From assembly GCA_902522015.1 (NCBI GenBank), contig CABYTX010000012.1, forward strand, positions 1 to 32,838: DNA of 32,838 bases. The letters run 5' to 3'. How positions within the stretch are numbered: position 1 is the first letter of the stretch; each line of letters starts with the position of its first letter. Made by a program: the position numbers and the translations under genes. Positions 16,136-24,713 of this stretch are shown piece after piece. Under the pieces are notes generated by a model. That model did not search any database, was not told the DNA's origin, and saw only the letters and a list, made by a program, of their open reading frames with translations. The stretch comes from an uncultured Alphaproteobacteria bacterium. GTDB lineage: Bacteria > Pseudomonadota > Alphaproteobacteria > HIMB59 > GCA-002718135.

Positions 16136-17119
16136 ATGAATTTTCTTTTAACGGGAGGTGCTGGATATATAGGAAGTCATGCCGCTCTTTCTCTTCTGGA
16201 TGCTGGACATAATGTTCATATTATTGATGATTTATCTACTGGAAACGAGAGTCTTGTTCCTAAAAATGCATTTTTTACAAAATGTAATATTAATAATGAA
16301 GAGGTAATTTCTGAGCTTATAAAATCTAATAGCTTTGATTTATTAATGCACTTTGCTGGTTTTATTCAAGTTGAGGAATCTGTAAAATATCCGCAGAAAT
16401 ATTTTGAAAATAATACTGAAAATGCAACTAAACTATTTGAAACTTGTAAAAATAATGGATTAAATAAAATAGTATTTTCTTCAACAGCTGCTGCATACGG
16501 ATCGGTAAGTGAAAATAAATTAATAGATGAAACTACAAATTTAAATCCACAAAATCCATATGCTGAATCTAAAATAAAAACAGAAAATTTTTTATTTGAA
16601 AATAAGGATGACTTCAAATTTATAATATTGAGATACTTTAACGTTGCTGGTGCTGATAATAAATTGAGATCAGGGCAAATATCTAAAAGATCAACACATT
16701 TAATAAAAATTTTATCTGAAGTGGTTGTGGGTAAAAGAGATCATATTGAAATATTTGGAAATGATTATAATACAGCTGATGGAACGGCTATCAGAGACTA
16801 TATTCATGTCTCTGATCTTGCTGATATCCACTTAGAAGTTGCAAAACATTTATTAGAAAGTTCAGAATCTAATTTATTCAATTGTGGTTATGGAAATGGT
16901 TTTAGTGTTTTAGATGTTATAAATACTGCAAATAAAATTTCAAAAGATAAAATTGATTACAAATTTTCAAATAGAAGAGATGGGGATGTTGAACAATTAA
17001 TTGCAGATACATCAAAAATATTAAAACATATTGATTGGAGACCAAAATATAATGATCTAAGTGAAATTATAAATTCTTCAATTAAATGGGAAAAAAAAAT
17101 TAATGAATCAAATACATAA
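16136..17119 (+). CDS. galE: UDP-glucose 4-epimerase (GalE)
   Basis: A 327-residue extended SDR that interconverts UDP-glucose and UDP-galactose using tightly bound NAD. It opens with LLTGGAGYIGSHAAL (NAD loop), continues HIIDDLSTGN, and has catalytic Ser in FSSTAAAYG and Tyr-x3-Lys in YAESKIK. LRYFNVAGAD and the sugar-nucleotide segment ending TAIRDYIHVSDLA are GalE hallmarks, and the length is usual. It overlaps galT by 17 bases, so the pair forms the UDP-sugar half of the Leloir pathway. It can serve galactose use or polysaccharide synthesis. Confidence 0.95.
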   Translation: MNFLLTGGAGYIGSHAALSLLDAGHNVHIIDDLSTGNESLVPKNAFFTKCNINNEEVISELIKSNSFDLLMHFAGFIQVEESVKYPQKYFENNTENATKLFETCKNNGLNKIVFSSTAAAYGSVSENKLIDETTNLNPQNPYAESKIKTENFLFENKDDFKFIILRYFNVAGADNKLRSGQISKRSTHLIKILSEVVVGKRDHIEIFGNDYNTADGTAIRDYIHVSDLADIHLEVAKHLLESSESNLFNCGYGNGFSVLDVINTANKISKDKIDYKFSNRRDGDVEQLIADTSKILKHIDWRPKYNDLSEIINSSIKWEKKINESNT

Positions 17120-18152
17120 AAGAATTTTTAAAAGAAATGATGAAAAAGAACTTTATCTTTATGGTTATAAAGAACATAAAGAATCTCCAAGCCAAGAACT
17201 TGAGATAACAGAAATCCCTAAACCTCATATGAGATGGAACCCTTCAAGAGAGGAATGGGTTACCTACTCAGCAGGAAGAAAAGATAGAACATCATTTCCA
17301 CCAAAAAAATATTGTCCACTTTGCCCAGGAGCAAATTTAAATTATCCAACAGAAATACCATTTTCAAACTTCGAAATTGCAGTCTTTCCAAATCGTTGGG
17401 CTAGCTTTAATCCTAATGGAGTAAATATATTTTTAGAAAATATTTTAAGTAAACCTTCAAAAGGGGAGTGTGAAGTAGTTGTATATTCTCCAGCACATCT
17501 TGATACTATTTCTGAAATGCCTTTGGAGCGAATAGAATTATTAACTACAGTTTGGATTGATAGATATAAGGAGTTGCAAAAAAATCCTGATGTTAAATAT
17601 GTTCTACCTTTTGAAAATAGAGGGGAAGAATGCGGTGTTACTCTTCATCATCCACATGGTCAAATTTATGCTTATCCTTTTATCCCTCCTGCAATTGAAA
17701 AAGAAATAGGGGCATTTAAAAAAGAGAACTTTTTGATTAAGATTATGAAGGAACTGGAGGAGAAATATTATGTGTATCAAAATGATAATTTTATTGCTGC
17801 TGTACCGCCCTTTGCTAGATATGCTTACGAGATATGGATAATACCAAAAATTCAAATTGAAGGACCTTGGAAATTCAATGATAAACAAATTGAAGATTTT
17901 TCTAAATGTATTCAACACGTTGTGAAAGGGTATGATACTTTTCTAAATAAAAGATGCCCATATATAATGGGTTTACATGCTTCCCCTGAATTGAATGATA
18001 ATCAGTTTCATTTTCACGTTGAATTTTATCCACCTTTACGACACGGAGATAAACCAAAAGTTTTAGCAGGCTCTGAGTCAATGGCTGGTGTTTTTATTAT
18101 GGATGTATTGCCAGAAGATTCTGCTAAAGTATTAAGAAAATTTATGTCATGA
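17103..18152 (+). CDS. galT: Galactose-1-phosphate uridylyltransferase (GalT)
   Basis: A 349-residue transferase of the HIT-like GalT family, exchanging UMP between UDP-glucose and galactose-1-phosphate. The metal-binding CPLCPGA pair lies near residue 72, the active site is the HHPHGQIYAYPFIPP segment, in which the second His of HPH carries the UMP, and the second half has QFHFHVEFYPPLRHG. The FENRGEECGVTLHHPH form differs from the E. coli GCSNPHPH form and matches the variant I associate with Actinobacteria and Thermotoga. It overlaps galE by 17 bases and sufE by an ATGA. No galactokinase is in the window. Confidence 0.93.
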   Translation: MNQIHKRIFKRNDEKELYLYGYKEHKESPSQELEITEIPKPHMRWNPSREEWVTYSAGRKDRTSFPPKKYCPLCPGANLNYPTEIPFSNFEIAVFPNRWASFNPNGVNIFLENILSKPSKGECEVVVYSPAHLDTISEMPLERIELLTTVWIDRYKELQKNPDVKYVLPFENRGEECGVTLHHPHGQIYAYPFIPPAIEKEIGAFKKENFLIKIMKELEEKYYVYQNDNFIAAVPPFARYAYEIWIIPKIQIEGPWKFNDKQIEDFSKCIQHVVKGYDTFLNKRCPYIMGLHASPELNDNQFHFHVEFYPPLRHGDKPKVLAGSESMAGVFIMDVLPEDSAKVLRKFMS

Positions 18153-18562
18153 AAACAATAGAAGAAAAAATAAATTATTACAAAGAGAGTTTAAATCTAT
18201 TCGATGACGGAATGGATAAGTATAAGTTTTTAATTGATCAGGCGAAAAACGCAAAAATTTTTCCTGAAGAATATAGAAATGACTCATTCAAAGTTTCTGG
18301 ATGTCAGGCACAAGTTTGGTTGGTTCCTCAATTAAAAGAAAATAAACTTTCATTTTATTACGACTCAGATGCATTTATATCAAAGGGTATGGTAACAATT
18401 CTATGTGATATTTATGGTGACAGAAATCCATCTGAAATTACAAATTCTGATTTTAGTATGCTAAATATTTTAGAGCTTGATAGTCTTTTAACTCCAGGGA
18501 GAAGAAATGGGGTTTATTCAATGCTTGAAAAAATTAAAGAATACGCAACTTCTTATTTATAA
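18149..18562 (+). CDS. sufE: SufE family Fe-S cluster sulfur acceptor
   Basis: A 137-residue SufE. It takes persulfide sulfur from the cysteine desulfurase SufS and hands it to the SufBCD scaffold. The sulfur-accepting Cys is in VSGCQAQVWL near residue 50, followed by the family stretch SDAFISKGMVTILCDIYG and a C-terminal LTPGRRNGVYSML. Length and order are normal for the family. It starts in the ATGA overlap with galT, an unusual functional mix that probably reflects genome compaction rather than a pathway link. No other suf gene is present here. Confidence 0.92.
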   Translation: MKTIEEKINYYKESLNLFDDGMDKYKFLIDQAKNAKIFPEEYRNDSFKVSGCQAQVWLVPQLKENKLSFYYDSDAFISKGMVTILCDIYGDRNPSEITNSDFSMLNILELDSLLTPGRRNGVYSMLEKIKEYATSYL

Positions 18563-18570
18563 AATAAATA

Positions 18571-19173
18571 ATGTTTTATGAGCCAAAAAAGGGAAGTCCT
18601 TTTAAAATAGATCCATTTAAGTCACTAGTTTTTCCAAGACCTATTGGATGGATTTCATCAATTAGCAGAAAAGGAATAGCTAACTTAGCACCATATTCAT
18701 ATTTTAACGCTGTGGCTGATGAACCTCCACAGGTTATGTTTTGTTCAAATGGTAGTTCAACACATGGAAAATATAAGGATTCATTATCAAATATTTTGAC
18801 TACAAAAGAATTTGTTGTAAATTTTGCAACCTCCACTTCACAAAATCAAATGAATATATCTTCCAGGGATTTCAAACCAGATGAAGATGAATTTATTTTG
18901 TCAAATTTAAAAAAGAAAAAATCAAGGCTTGTTAAAGCTCCGTCAGTTAAAGATAGCCCCGTTAATTTAGAATGTAAATTAGTTAAAACAATTAAATTAA
19001 AATCAAATTCAAAAAAAATCTCTACAATGATTATTGGTGAAGTAATTGGAATTTTTATAAATAATATATTTATTAAAAATAATAGAGTTGATAGTGTTGC
19101 AATGCGTTATATAGCCAGAATGGGTTATAGTGAGTACACAACTGTTTCCTCAAAATTTAATTTAAAAAGATAA
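18571..19173 (+). CDS. Flavin reductase-like (DIM6/NTAB family) FMN-binding protein
   Basis: A 200-residue protein of the flavin-reductase-like split-barrel family. The FMN-contacting N-terminal segment FPRPIGWISSI, then LAPYSYFNAVADEPPQVMF, the KDSLSNILTTKEFVVNFAT stretch and a late VAMRYIARMGYSEY are all typical of the subgroup, which is often annotated only by family. Such proteins reduce flavin with NAD(P)H for partner oxygenases or act as oxidoreductases themselves. It follows sufE by 8 bases and is likely co-transcribed. The true substrate is unknown. Confidence 0.85.
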   Translation: MFYEPKKGSPFKIDPFKSLVFPRPIGWISSISRKGIANLAPYSYFNAVADEPPQVMFCSNGSSTHGKYKDSLSNILTTKEFVVNFATSTSQNQMNISSRDFKPDEDEFILSNLKKKKSRLVKAPSVKDSPVNLECKLVKTIKLKSNSKKISTMIIGEVIGIFINNIFIKNNRVDSVAMRYIARMGYSEYTTVSSKFNLKR

Positions 19174-19247
19174 TTATTATTAAAATTATTAATTTGATAT
19201 AGCCAAAATTTTCTATAAGATTAATAATATAAGATTATTTTCAAATA

Positions 19248-20081
19248 ATGACTTCGTTCAAATTTAGATTGTTCAAAAACATTATTTTTTTATTAATTTT
19301 TTATTTTAGTACTATCGCTGTTGCAACTGAAGATCCACAACAATTAGGTGATTTTAATTACGATTATATTTTTGAGCAAGGTAGTGTTTGGATCGATAAA
19401 GATATTATTACAAAAAAAGATCCTAGCTCATTTATTTCATTAGAGTTTATTGAAGAAAAACAAATTGAATGGTGGGATCAAAGAACTTGGAAAATTAATG
19501 AAGAACAATATGAAAATATTAATCAAAAAATTTTTTTTGATGTATTTATTTTTAGGGCATTTTTTAAAAAAAGTCATGAAATACTAATTAGAGTTAATTC
19601 TGAATTTAAGACTCAAAAAAAAGCTGAAAAGCAAGCGGCTATTTATGCAAAAATATATGGTCAGATGCCAAATTTTTTAAAAGAAAGAGCTAGAACTCTT
19701 ACAATACATAAAGGTAATTTTGGATGGTTAGGCGGGAATGAAGATGTTATAATTTACACTAACCTTAATAGAGCTCATAGTGAAGAAGCAATGTTTCATG
19801 AATTAGCTCATGTATCACTTGATTTTCAATTTGATGGTTCCGTAAATGAGAACGAATGGAGGAATTCAATATTGCAGGATAAATATTATATTACTCGTTA
19901 TGCATATGACTATTTTTTTCAAGAAGACATTGCAGAAACAACATTGTGGTGGTTTGCAACAAAATGTAAACCAAATACGATATCTAAAAAAAATTATAAT
20001 AAGGTAATTAAACATTTACCAAATCGTTTGGAATATTTGGATAATCAAGATTATGATTTTTATCCTGTAGTTTGTAAATAA
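19248..20081 (+). CDS. Secreted or membrane-anchored protein with HExxH metallopeptidase-like motif
   Basis: A 277-residue protein I do not recognise by name. The first 27 residues form a signal peptide or anchor (basic start, strongly hydrophobic core, Ala-Val-Ala end). The mature protein contains MFHELAHVSLDFQF around residues 183-196, an HExxH zinc-peptidase motif. A later DIAETTLWWF supplies an acidic residue that could be the third zinc ligand in a gluzincin-like arrangement. There is a Lys/Gln-rich helix (QKKAEKQAAIYAK) before it. It lies 75 bases after the flavin-reductase gene. A periplasmic zinc peptidase is plausible but inferred only from the motif. Confidence 0.72.
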   Translation: MTSFKFRLFKNIIFLLIFYFSTIAVATEDPQQLGDFNYDYIFEQGSVWIDKDIITKKDPSSFISLEFIEEKQIEWWDQRTWKINEEQYENINQKIFFDVFIFRAFFKKSHEILIRVNSEFKTQKKAEKQAAIYAKIYGQMPNFLKERARTLTIHKGNFGWLGGNEDVIIYTNLNRAHSEEAMFHELAHVSLDFQFDGSVNENEWRNSILQDKYYITRYAYDYFFQEDIAETTLWWFATKCKPNTISKKNYNKVIKHLPNRLEYLDNQDYDFYPVVCK

Positions 20082-20083
20082 AA

Positions 20084-20104
20084 TTTGTTGCCCTTTTGTT
20101 GCCC
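20084..20104. repeat. Direct tandem repeat TTTGTTGCCC x2 upstream of tRNA-Leu
   Basis: Two copies of the decamer TTTGTTGCCC stand at 20084-20093 and 20095-20104, just after the stop codon of the HExxH gene and 75 bases before the tRNA. The second copy offers TTGCCC as a possible -35, with TATAAA at 20121-20126 (16-base spacing), so it may be promoter-related. It could equally be a remnant of an attachment site; no integrase is present. Confidence 0.5.
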
Positions 20105-20178
20105 TACATTTCTATTTTTATATAAATAAGCTAATAGACTTAACTTTAAAAACCAAGTAATACTTCAAAAGTTAATAT

Positions 20179-20263
20179 GGGAGTATGGCGGAACTGGTAG
20201 ACGCGCCGGATTCAAAATCCGGTCACTTCGGTGGTGTGGGTTCGATTCCCTCTACTCCTACCA
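20179..20263 (+). tRNA. tRNA-Leu (anticodon CAA)
   Basis: An 85-nt class II tRNA with encoded CCA (20261-20263). The acceptor arm GGGAGTA pairs with TACTCCT (first pair G-U). The D arm carries the Leu-typical TGGCGGAACTGGTAGACGC. The anticodon stem CCGGA/TCCGG closes the loop TTCAAAA, giving anticodon CAA at 20213-20215 (reads UUG). A long variable arm follows, and the T loop is TTCGATT. The T stem GTGGG/CCCTC contains one U-U mismatch at the second pair. It stands alone between the HExxH gene and the sulfotransferase group. Confidence 0.96.
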
Positions 20264-20382
20264 TAATCAATCCATGAAGTTCAAATTTTGTTTTATTTTA
20301 TTAAAAAAAATATTGCATAAATATTTTTATACTTAGTATTAAATTAGATTTTTTAAATTTTTGATAATCCTCTAATATTAAA

Positions 20383-21144
20383 TTAATCAAAATATTCTTT
20401 AATAACTTTTACAATTTTTAAATCGTAATTATTATATTCTTCAATTTGAACACCTAAAGCATTTTTAATACCATCAATTAATTTTTTATCTTTTTCAAAA
20501 AAACGTTTATTTTTAACTTCAAAAGAATCTACTGGCACATATTCAAGAAAAATTTTTAAAAATTTATTAACATTATTTGTATTACCTATATACGAAAAAT
20601 GTTTTAAATTATCCTTAGCTTTCATAAAATCATCTTCGGTTAATTTATAATCCTGTGCTACAAAGAAATGTTTTTCAAAAGGGATACCTGCAAAAGTTTT
20701 GGTCATCATATTAGAATTTAGTAAATTATTTTTTAATAATTTAGAGATAGTTTTCAAATCAGTGAGAGAAATTTTGAGGTCTAGATTCAATTTTTTTTTT
20801 ATTTTATCTATATTTTCTTTATTTACATTTGTCCTTAAGTGTTCTTCATTATAAAAAAAATATAAATTTGAAATGAAGAGATCTAAAACGTCTCGAACCA
20901 TTGAAAACAATTTAAAATTTTTACATTCTTCACTAAAAACAAAATGACCTTTTAAAATATTAAAGTTTTTGTTTAGATTAATCCCTCTAAAGTAATTTAA
21001 TGAAAACTGATCATTTAATCCGGATACTGCTCCTTTAGTAAATTTAACTGCTGTATTCCTTTTTTCAATATTTTTAAAACCTGTTTGTATAGTAGTGCCA
21101 GCTGTTTTTGGAATATGTAAAAAAAGTATATTTTTTTTATTCAT
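20383..21144 (-). CDS. Sulfotransferase-family protein (heparan-sulfate sulfotransferase-like)
   Basis: A 253-residue cytoplasmic protein with the 5'-phosphosulfate-binding P-loop FLHIPKTAGTTIQTGF at the extreme N-terminus, and a candidate 3'-phosphate-binding region FSMVRDVLDLFISNLYFF, where Arg and Ser are the expected PAPS contacts. This Sulfotransfer_2-type layout is found in enzymes that move sulfate from PAPS to glycans or small molecules. The chain is very Lys/Asn-rich. It overlaps the MFS gene upstream by 8 bases, so it is the last gene of that operon. The link to two exporter-like permeases suggests a sulfated product, but the acceptor is unknown. Confidence 0.78.
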   Translation of the reverse strand: MNKKNILFLHIPKTAGTTIQTGFKNIEKRNTAVKFTKGAVSGLNDQFSLNYFRGINLNKNFNILKGHFVFSEECKNFKLFSMVRDVLDLFISNLYFFYNEEHLRTNVNKENIDKIKKKLNLDLKISLTDLKTISKLLKNNLLNSNMMTKTFAGIPFEKHFFVAQDYKLTEDDFMKAKDNLKHFSYIGNTNNVNKFLKIFLEYVPVDSFEVKNKRFFEKDKKLIDGIKNALGVQIEEYNNYDLKIVKVIKEYFD

Positions 21145-22342
21145 TATTTTTTAATTCACTTTGTATTAATTCTATTTGATGATTTTCATAAATTTGTTTA
21201 TCATTCATAATCGAAAGAAGTAAAACTGAAATTAGAAAAAAAACAATACCAAGCATATACATATTAAATGTTAACCCAAAAAATGAAGCAGAAACTCCAA
21301 CTAAAGCTGGACCAAACAAAGCACCAGCTTGTCCAATGCTTGTTATGTGTGAAATTGTTTTAGGCATTGGTTCTGTTGAAACTTTTACAGCTAGTCTGAT
21401 TACAATTGGCAATAAGTTTGAAGTGAAAAAACCAAAAAATATCATACCTAAAAGAATAATATATAAATTCATTGTAAAAATAGTTAGTATTAAAATAATT
21501 GATCCAATTATTGCAAAATATGGACCAACCATTTTTTCGTTGAAATAATTTATTAGTTTCGAGCCATAAAAATTACTAACTATTGAACCTATATTAAAGC
21601 AAAATACAATTGAGCCAGCAAAAAAAATCGCTGCATTTAAATCATTAAGTAACCATAAAGATGACCATTGAGCAATAATTCCCATAGATGCAAACATAAG
21701 CATATTTAGTAGACCAAATTTTACAACTTTATAGGTTGGCAAAGTAAATTTTAAGCCTTTACTTGAAATATCATACTTCCTAGGTAAGCCAAAAAAATAG
21801 ATTGTTACTGCTGATAAAATAAAAATTAGACCTAAAAAAATAAATATATTTTTTGGATTAAAATTATATCCAAGTGCAATACTTGCAGTAATTGAACCTA
21901 ATATAACCCCTACTGAAAATGCTGATTTAAAAATAGGATTCAAAATTTCTGATGTTTTCTTTTCAATTATACTAACTTGCAATAAAACATTTGGTACCTG
22001 AATTCCCATTGCTATTCCCCATATTGAAGATACTATTAAAAAGATTGAATAACTTTCTGCAAAAAAAACTATGAAAGGTAAAAAAGATATAATTGTACGT
22101 GAAATAACAATACAATTCTTTGATCCGATACTTGGTGTTAAAAAATGAGAAGTAAATTGATTAGAAATAATACTAAGTAAACCAAATAATGTTAGACCAA
22201 CTGAAAAATCTACTTTTGTAATGTTTAATAAATCTAATAAAATAGGTACATGAATCATATAAACAGTTATTAAAAAAATATTTAATGATCCTACAGAGTA
22301 ACTTATGTAAAAAGCTCTTTTTAAAATTTTATATTCAGACAC
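21137..22342 (-). CDS. MFS transporter, paralogue A
   Basis: A 401-residue major facilitator with about 12 hydrophobic segments. The family-like stretch between helices 2 and 3 is weak, but the overall two-bundle pattern is clear, with WGIAMGIQVPNVLLQVSIIE in helix 4-5 and a long loop near 190-200. It shares many aligned blocks with the next permease (for example IIAQWSSLWLL against IIIQWSPLWLV), so the pair arose by tandem duplication. It is co-transcribed with the sulfotransferase (8-base overlap). The substrate is unknown; import or export cannot be told from sequence. Confidence 0.85.
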   Translation of the reverse strand: MSEYKILKRAFYISYSVGSLNIFLITVYMIHVPILLDLLNITKVDFSVGLTLFGLLSIISNQFTSHFLTPSIGSKNCIVISRTIISFLPFIVFFAESYSIFLIVSSIWGIAMGIQVPNVLLQVSIIEKKTSEILNPIFKSAFSVGVILGSITASIALGYNFNPKNIFIFLGLIFILSAVTIYFFGLPRKYDISSKGLKFTLPTYKVVKFGLLNMLMFASMGIIAQWSSLWLLNDLNAAIFFAGSIVFCFNIGSIVSNFYGSKLINYFNEKMVGPYFAIIGSIILILTIFTMNLYIILLGMIFFGFFTSNLLPIVIRLAVKVSTEPMPKTISHITSIGQAGALFGPALVGVSASFFGLTFNMYMLGIVFFLISVLLLSIMNDKQIYENHQIELIQSELKNNE

Positions 22343-22367
22343 AATTTTTAATTCTTCTTTTAATTTT

Positions 22368-23561
22368 TTATAATTTGAGAGTTTTTATTAATTCACCTTC
22401 ATTATTTTTACTTTTATGCATAATGAAAAACATTAATAAAGAAATTTTAAACATCATAATACATAAAAGGTACATATTAAATGTTAATCCATAATTTTGT
22501 GCAGAAATACCAACCAAAGCAGGACCAAATATAGCTCCTAAAAATGCAATACTTGAAACATGAGAAATAGTTACAGGTATTGGATTGTTTGAATACTTTA
22601 CTGCTTGTCTAAATACTATAGGCATTACATTTGAAATTAAAAATCCAAATATTGTTATTGAGAAAAATATGATTAAAATATTTTGAGAAAAAATACTTAT
22701 AAATAATATTGTTGATCCAACCATTGCAAAACATGGGCCTACAATTACTTCACCAAGTTTTGTAATTAGTTTTGATGCAAACATATTACTTATGATCTCA
22801 CCTAAATTAAAAAAAATAACTATTGAACCGACTAAAAAAATTGGTGCAGCAAGATCAGTAACGAGCCATAAAGGTGACCATTGAATTATTATTCCCATAA
22901 AAGCAATAATAAACATATTAACAGAAGCTAGTAAAATAATCTTATAATTTGGAATTACAAATTTTGGATTATTATTAATTACATCATATTTTTTTTTTAA
23001 ACCAAAAAAAAACATAGATAATGTTGAAAGAAAAACCAATGAACCTGTAAAAAATATTGTATAAATTGGGTTTATTTTAAAACCAAGACAAAGGCTAGAT
23101 ATTCCTGCACCAAACAAAAATCCAAAATTAAATGATGATTTAAATAGTGGATTAAGAATTTTTTTCATTTTTTCTTCTATTATCGCAACTTGTGTAAAAA
23201 TATTAGGAGCTTGTATTCCTATAGAAATACCCCACAACATAGATATGAAAATAAAAAAATTGTAAGAAGAAAAGTAAAACACAGAAAATGGAATAAAAGC
23301 ATACAAAAATCTTGCTATAATTAAACAGTTTGTGCTTCCTATTTTTGGTAATAAAAAACGGGTAGTTAGTTGGTTTGTAATTACATTGAAAATACCAAAT
23401 AAAATAAATCCTATAGAAAATTCTATTTTTGTCATATCAATCAAATCAAAAAGAATTGGTGAATTTACCATGAACATACTGAAGGTTAATGTAGCAAAGA
23501 ACCCTTGTGAAAAGGTTGCATAAAATGCAGTTTTTAATTCTTTAGTCTCTATATTTTCCAT
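22368..23561 (-). CDS. MFS transporter, paralogue B
   Basis: A 397-residue major facilitator, roughly half identical by eye to its neighbour, with the same spacing of helices and matching motifs (SIGFILFGIFNVITNQLTT, WGISIGIQAPNIFTQVAIIE, VTISHVSSIAFLGAIFGPAL). It is the first gene of the three-gene unit, 25 bases upstream of paralogue A, and diverges from the YqaA gene across 76 AT-rich bases. The divergence between the copies is too large for a recent duplication, so the two may have different ligands or form a heteromeric pair. No substrate can be assigned. Confidence 0.85.
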   Translation of the reverse strand: MENIETKELKTAFYATFSQGFFATLTFSMFMVNSPILFDLIDMTKIEFSIGFILFGIFNVITNQLTTRFLLPKIGSTNCLIIARFLYAFIPFSVFYFSSYNFFIFISMLWGISIGIQAPNIFTQVAIIEEKMKKILNPLFKSSFNFGFLFGAGISSLCLGFKINPIYTIFFTGSLVFLSTLSMFFFGLKKKYDVINNNPKFVIPNYKIILLASVNMFIIAFMGIIIQWSPLWLVTDLAAPIFLVGSIVIFFNLGEIISNMFASKLITKLGEVIVGPCFAMVGSTILFISIFSQNILIIFFSITIFGFLISNVMPIVFRQAVKYSNNPIPVTISHVSSIAFLGAIFGPALVGISAQNYGLTFNMYLLCIMMFKISLLMFFIMHKSKNNEGELIKTLKL

Positions 23562-23637
23562 TTAGGTAATATTTATGATAATTTAGATTTAAAATCATTA
23601 ATAGTATAAATCAAAATTATTAAAAAAAATAAATTAA

Positions 23638-24222
23638 ATGAATTTTCTTAAAAGAACTTACAATTGGACTTTAAAAAAAGCAGAACATAAAAATGCAAAG
23701 TGGTATTTAAGTTTGATATCATTTGCAGAAAGCTCATTTTTTCCAATTCCCCCAGACATACTGCTGATACCAATGGCGTTAGCATCCAAAGCAAGGGCTT
23801 TATTTTATGCTTTTATGTGTACACTGTTTTCAGTTCTCGGTGGAATACTAGGATATGCAATAGGATATTTTTTTTATAATTCGGTCGGTATTTACATTGT
23901 TGAGTTTTATCATTTAGAAAATTCTTTTAGTGTCTTTGAAAATTACTACAAAGAATTTGGCATATTAATTGTTCTAGGTGCTGGAATAACACCCTTTCCT
24001 TATAAGTTTATTACAATTGCAAGTGGTGTATTTGGATTAAATATTTTTTTGTTTATTATTGTTTCTATTATTGGTCGAGGATTAAGGTTTTATTTAATAG
24101 CAATACTTCTTTATTTTTTTGGTGAAAAAATTAAGTTAATTATTGATAAATATTTCAATATTTTAACTATTGTGTTTTTTATTTTACTTGTAGGAAGTGT
24201 TTTTATAATTAGATTTATATGA
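23638..24222 (+). CDS. YqaA/DedA (VTT-domain) family membrane protein
   Basis: A 194-residue polytopic membrane protein of the SNARE-associated/DedA superfamily, YqaA branch. The signature ESSFFPIPPDILLIPMALA lies near residue 30, followed by a Gly-rich GGILGYAIGYFF helix and GAGITPFPYKFITIASGVFG with a conserved Pro-x-Pro and Lys, then IIGRGLRFYLI. Members have been linked to lipid or undecaprenyl-phosphate flipping and membrane homeostasis; the exact role of this branch is unsettled. It overlaps dsbB by ATGA and is likely co-expressed with it and coq7. Confidence 0.88.
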   Translation: MNFLKRTYNWTLKKAEHKNAKWYLSLISFAESSFFPIPPDILLIPMALASKARALFYAFMCTLFSVLGGILGYAIGYFFYNSVGIYIVEFYHLENSFSVFENYYKEFGILIVLGAGITPFPYKFITIASGVFGLNIFLFIIVSIIGRGLRFYLIAILLYFFGEKIKLIIDKYFNILTIVFFILLVGSVFIIRFI

Positions 24223-24713
24223 TAATTCGTAATTGGATAACACTTTTATTTTTTATTTCGCTTATTTCGATATCATCAGCGTTAATTGCAGAATATTTTT
24301 TTAATCTTCAGCCATGTGAATTGTGTTTAAAGCAAAGACATCCGTATTATTTAATTTTAATATGTTTAATTTTGATATTTTTGTTCAAAAATTTAAATAA
24401 AATTTGGTTTTATTTAGTAATACAATTTGCATCAGTTTACGGGCTTTTTTATTCTATATGGCATGTTGGAGTTGAAAATAAAATTCTTAAAGGGCCAGCA
24501 GGTTGTTCAGCAATGCTAACAAACAGTGAAAATACTACAGAGCTTAAAGCTCAGATTTTATCAAAGCAGGTAATTAGTTGTGATGAAGTTATTTGGAGTT
24601 TTTATGGAATTTCTGCTGCTTCAATTAATACGCTTGTTTTACTAGTTATTTTTATTTTAAACGCTATTTATTTATTTAAATACTATGGTTCTAAAAAAGA
24701 AAAAAACATCTAA
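24219..24713 (+). CDS. dsbB: Disulfide bond formation protein DsbB
   Basis: A 164-residue four-helix inner-membrane protein that reoxidises DsbA and passes electrons to ubiquinone. The first redox pair is Cys-Glu-Leu-Cys in LQPCELCLKQRHPYYLI near residue 34. The second pair is split between PAGCSAM and VISCDEVIW in the second periplasmic loop. Helix 4 follows with the SAASIN segment. Its ATG overlaps the YqaA stop. Adjacency to coq7, a ubiquinone synthesis gene, is functionally suggestive since ubiquinone is its electron acceptor. Confidence 0.9.
   Translation: MIIRNWITLLFFISLISISSALIAEYFFNLQPCELCLKQRHPYYLILICLILIFLFKNLNKIWFYLVIQFASVYGLFYSIWHVGVENKILKGPAGCSAMLTNSENTTELKAQILSKQVISCDEVIWSFYGISAASINTLVLLVIFILNAIYLFKYYGSKKEKNI

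Noticed and set aside
20084-20263. Integrated phage or genomic island with a clear att site at tRNA-Leu
   Set aside because: No integrase, no duplicated tRNA end, and the nearby genes are ordinary cellular families; only a weak repeat is seen.
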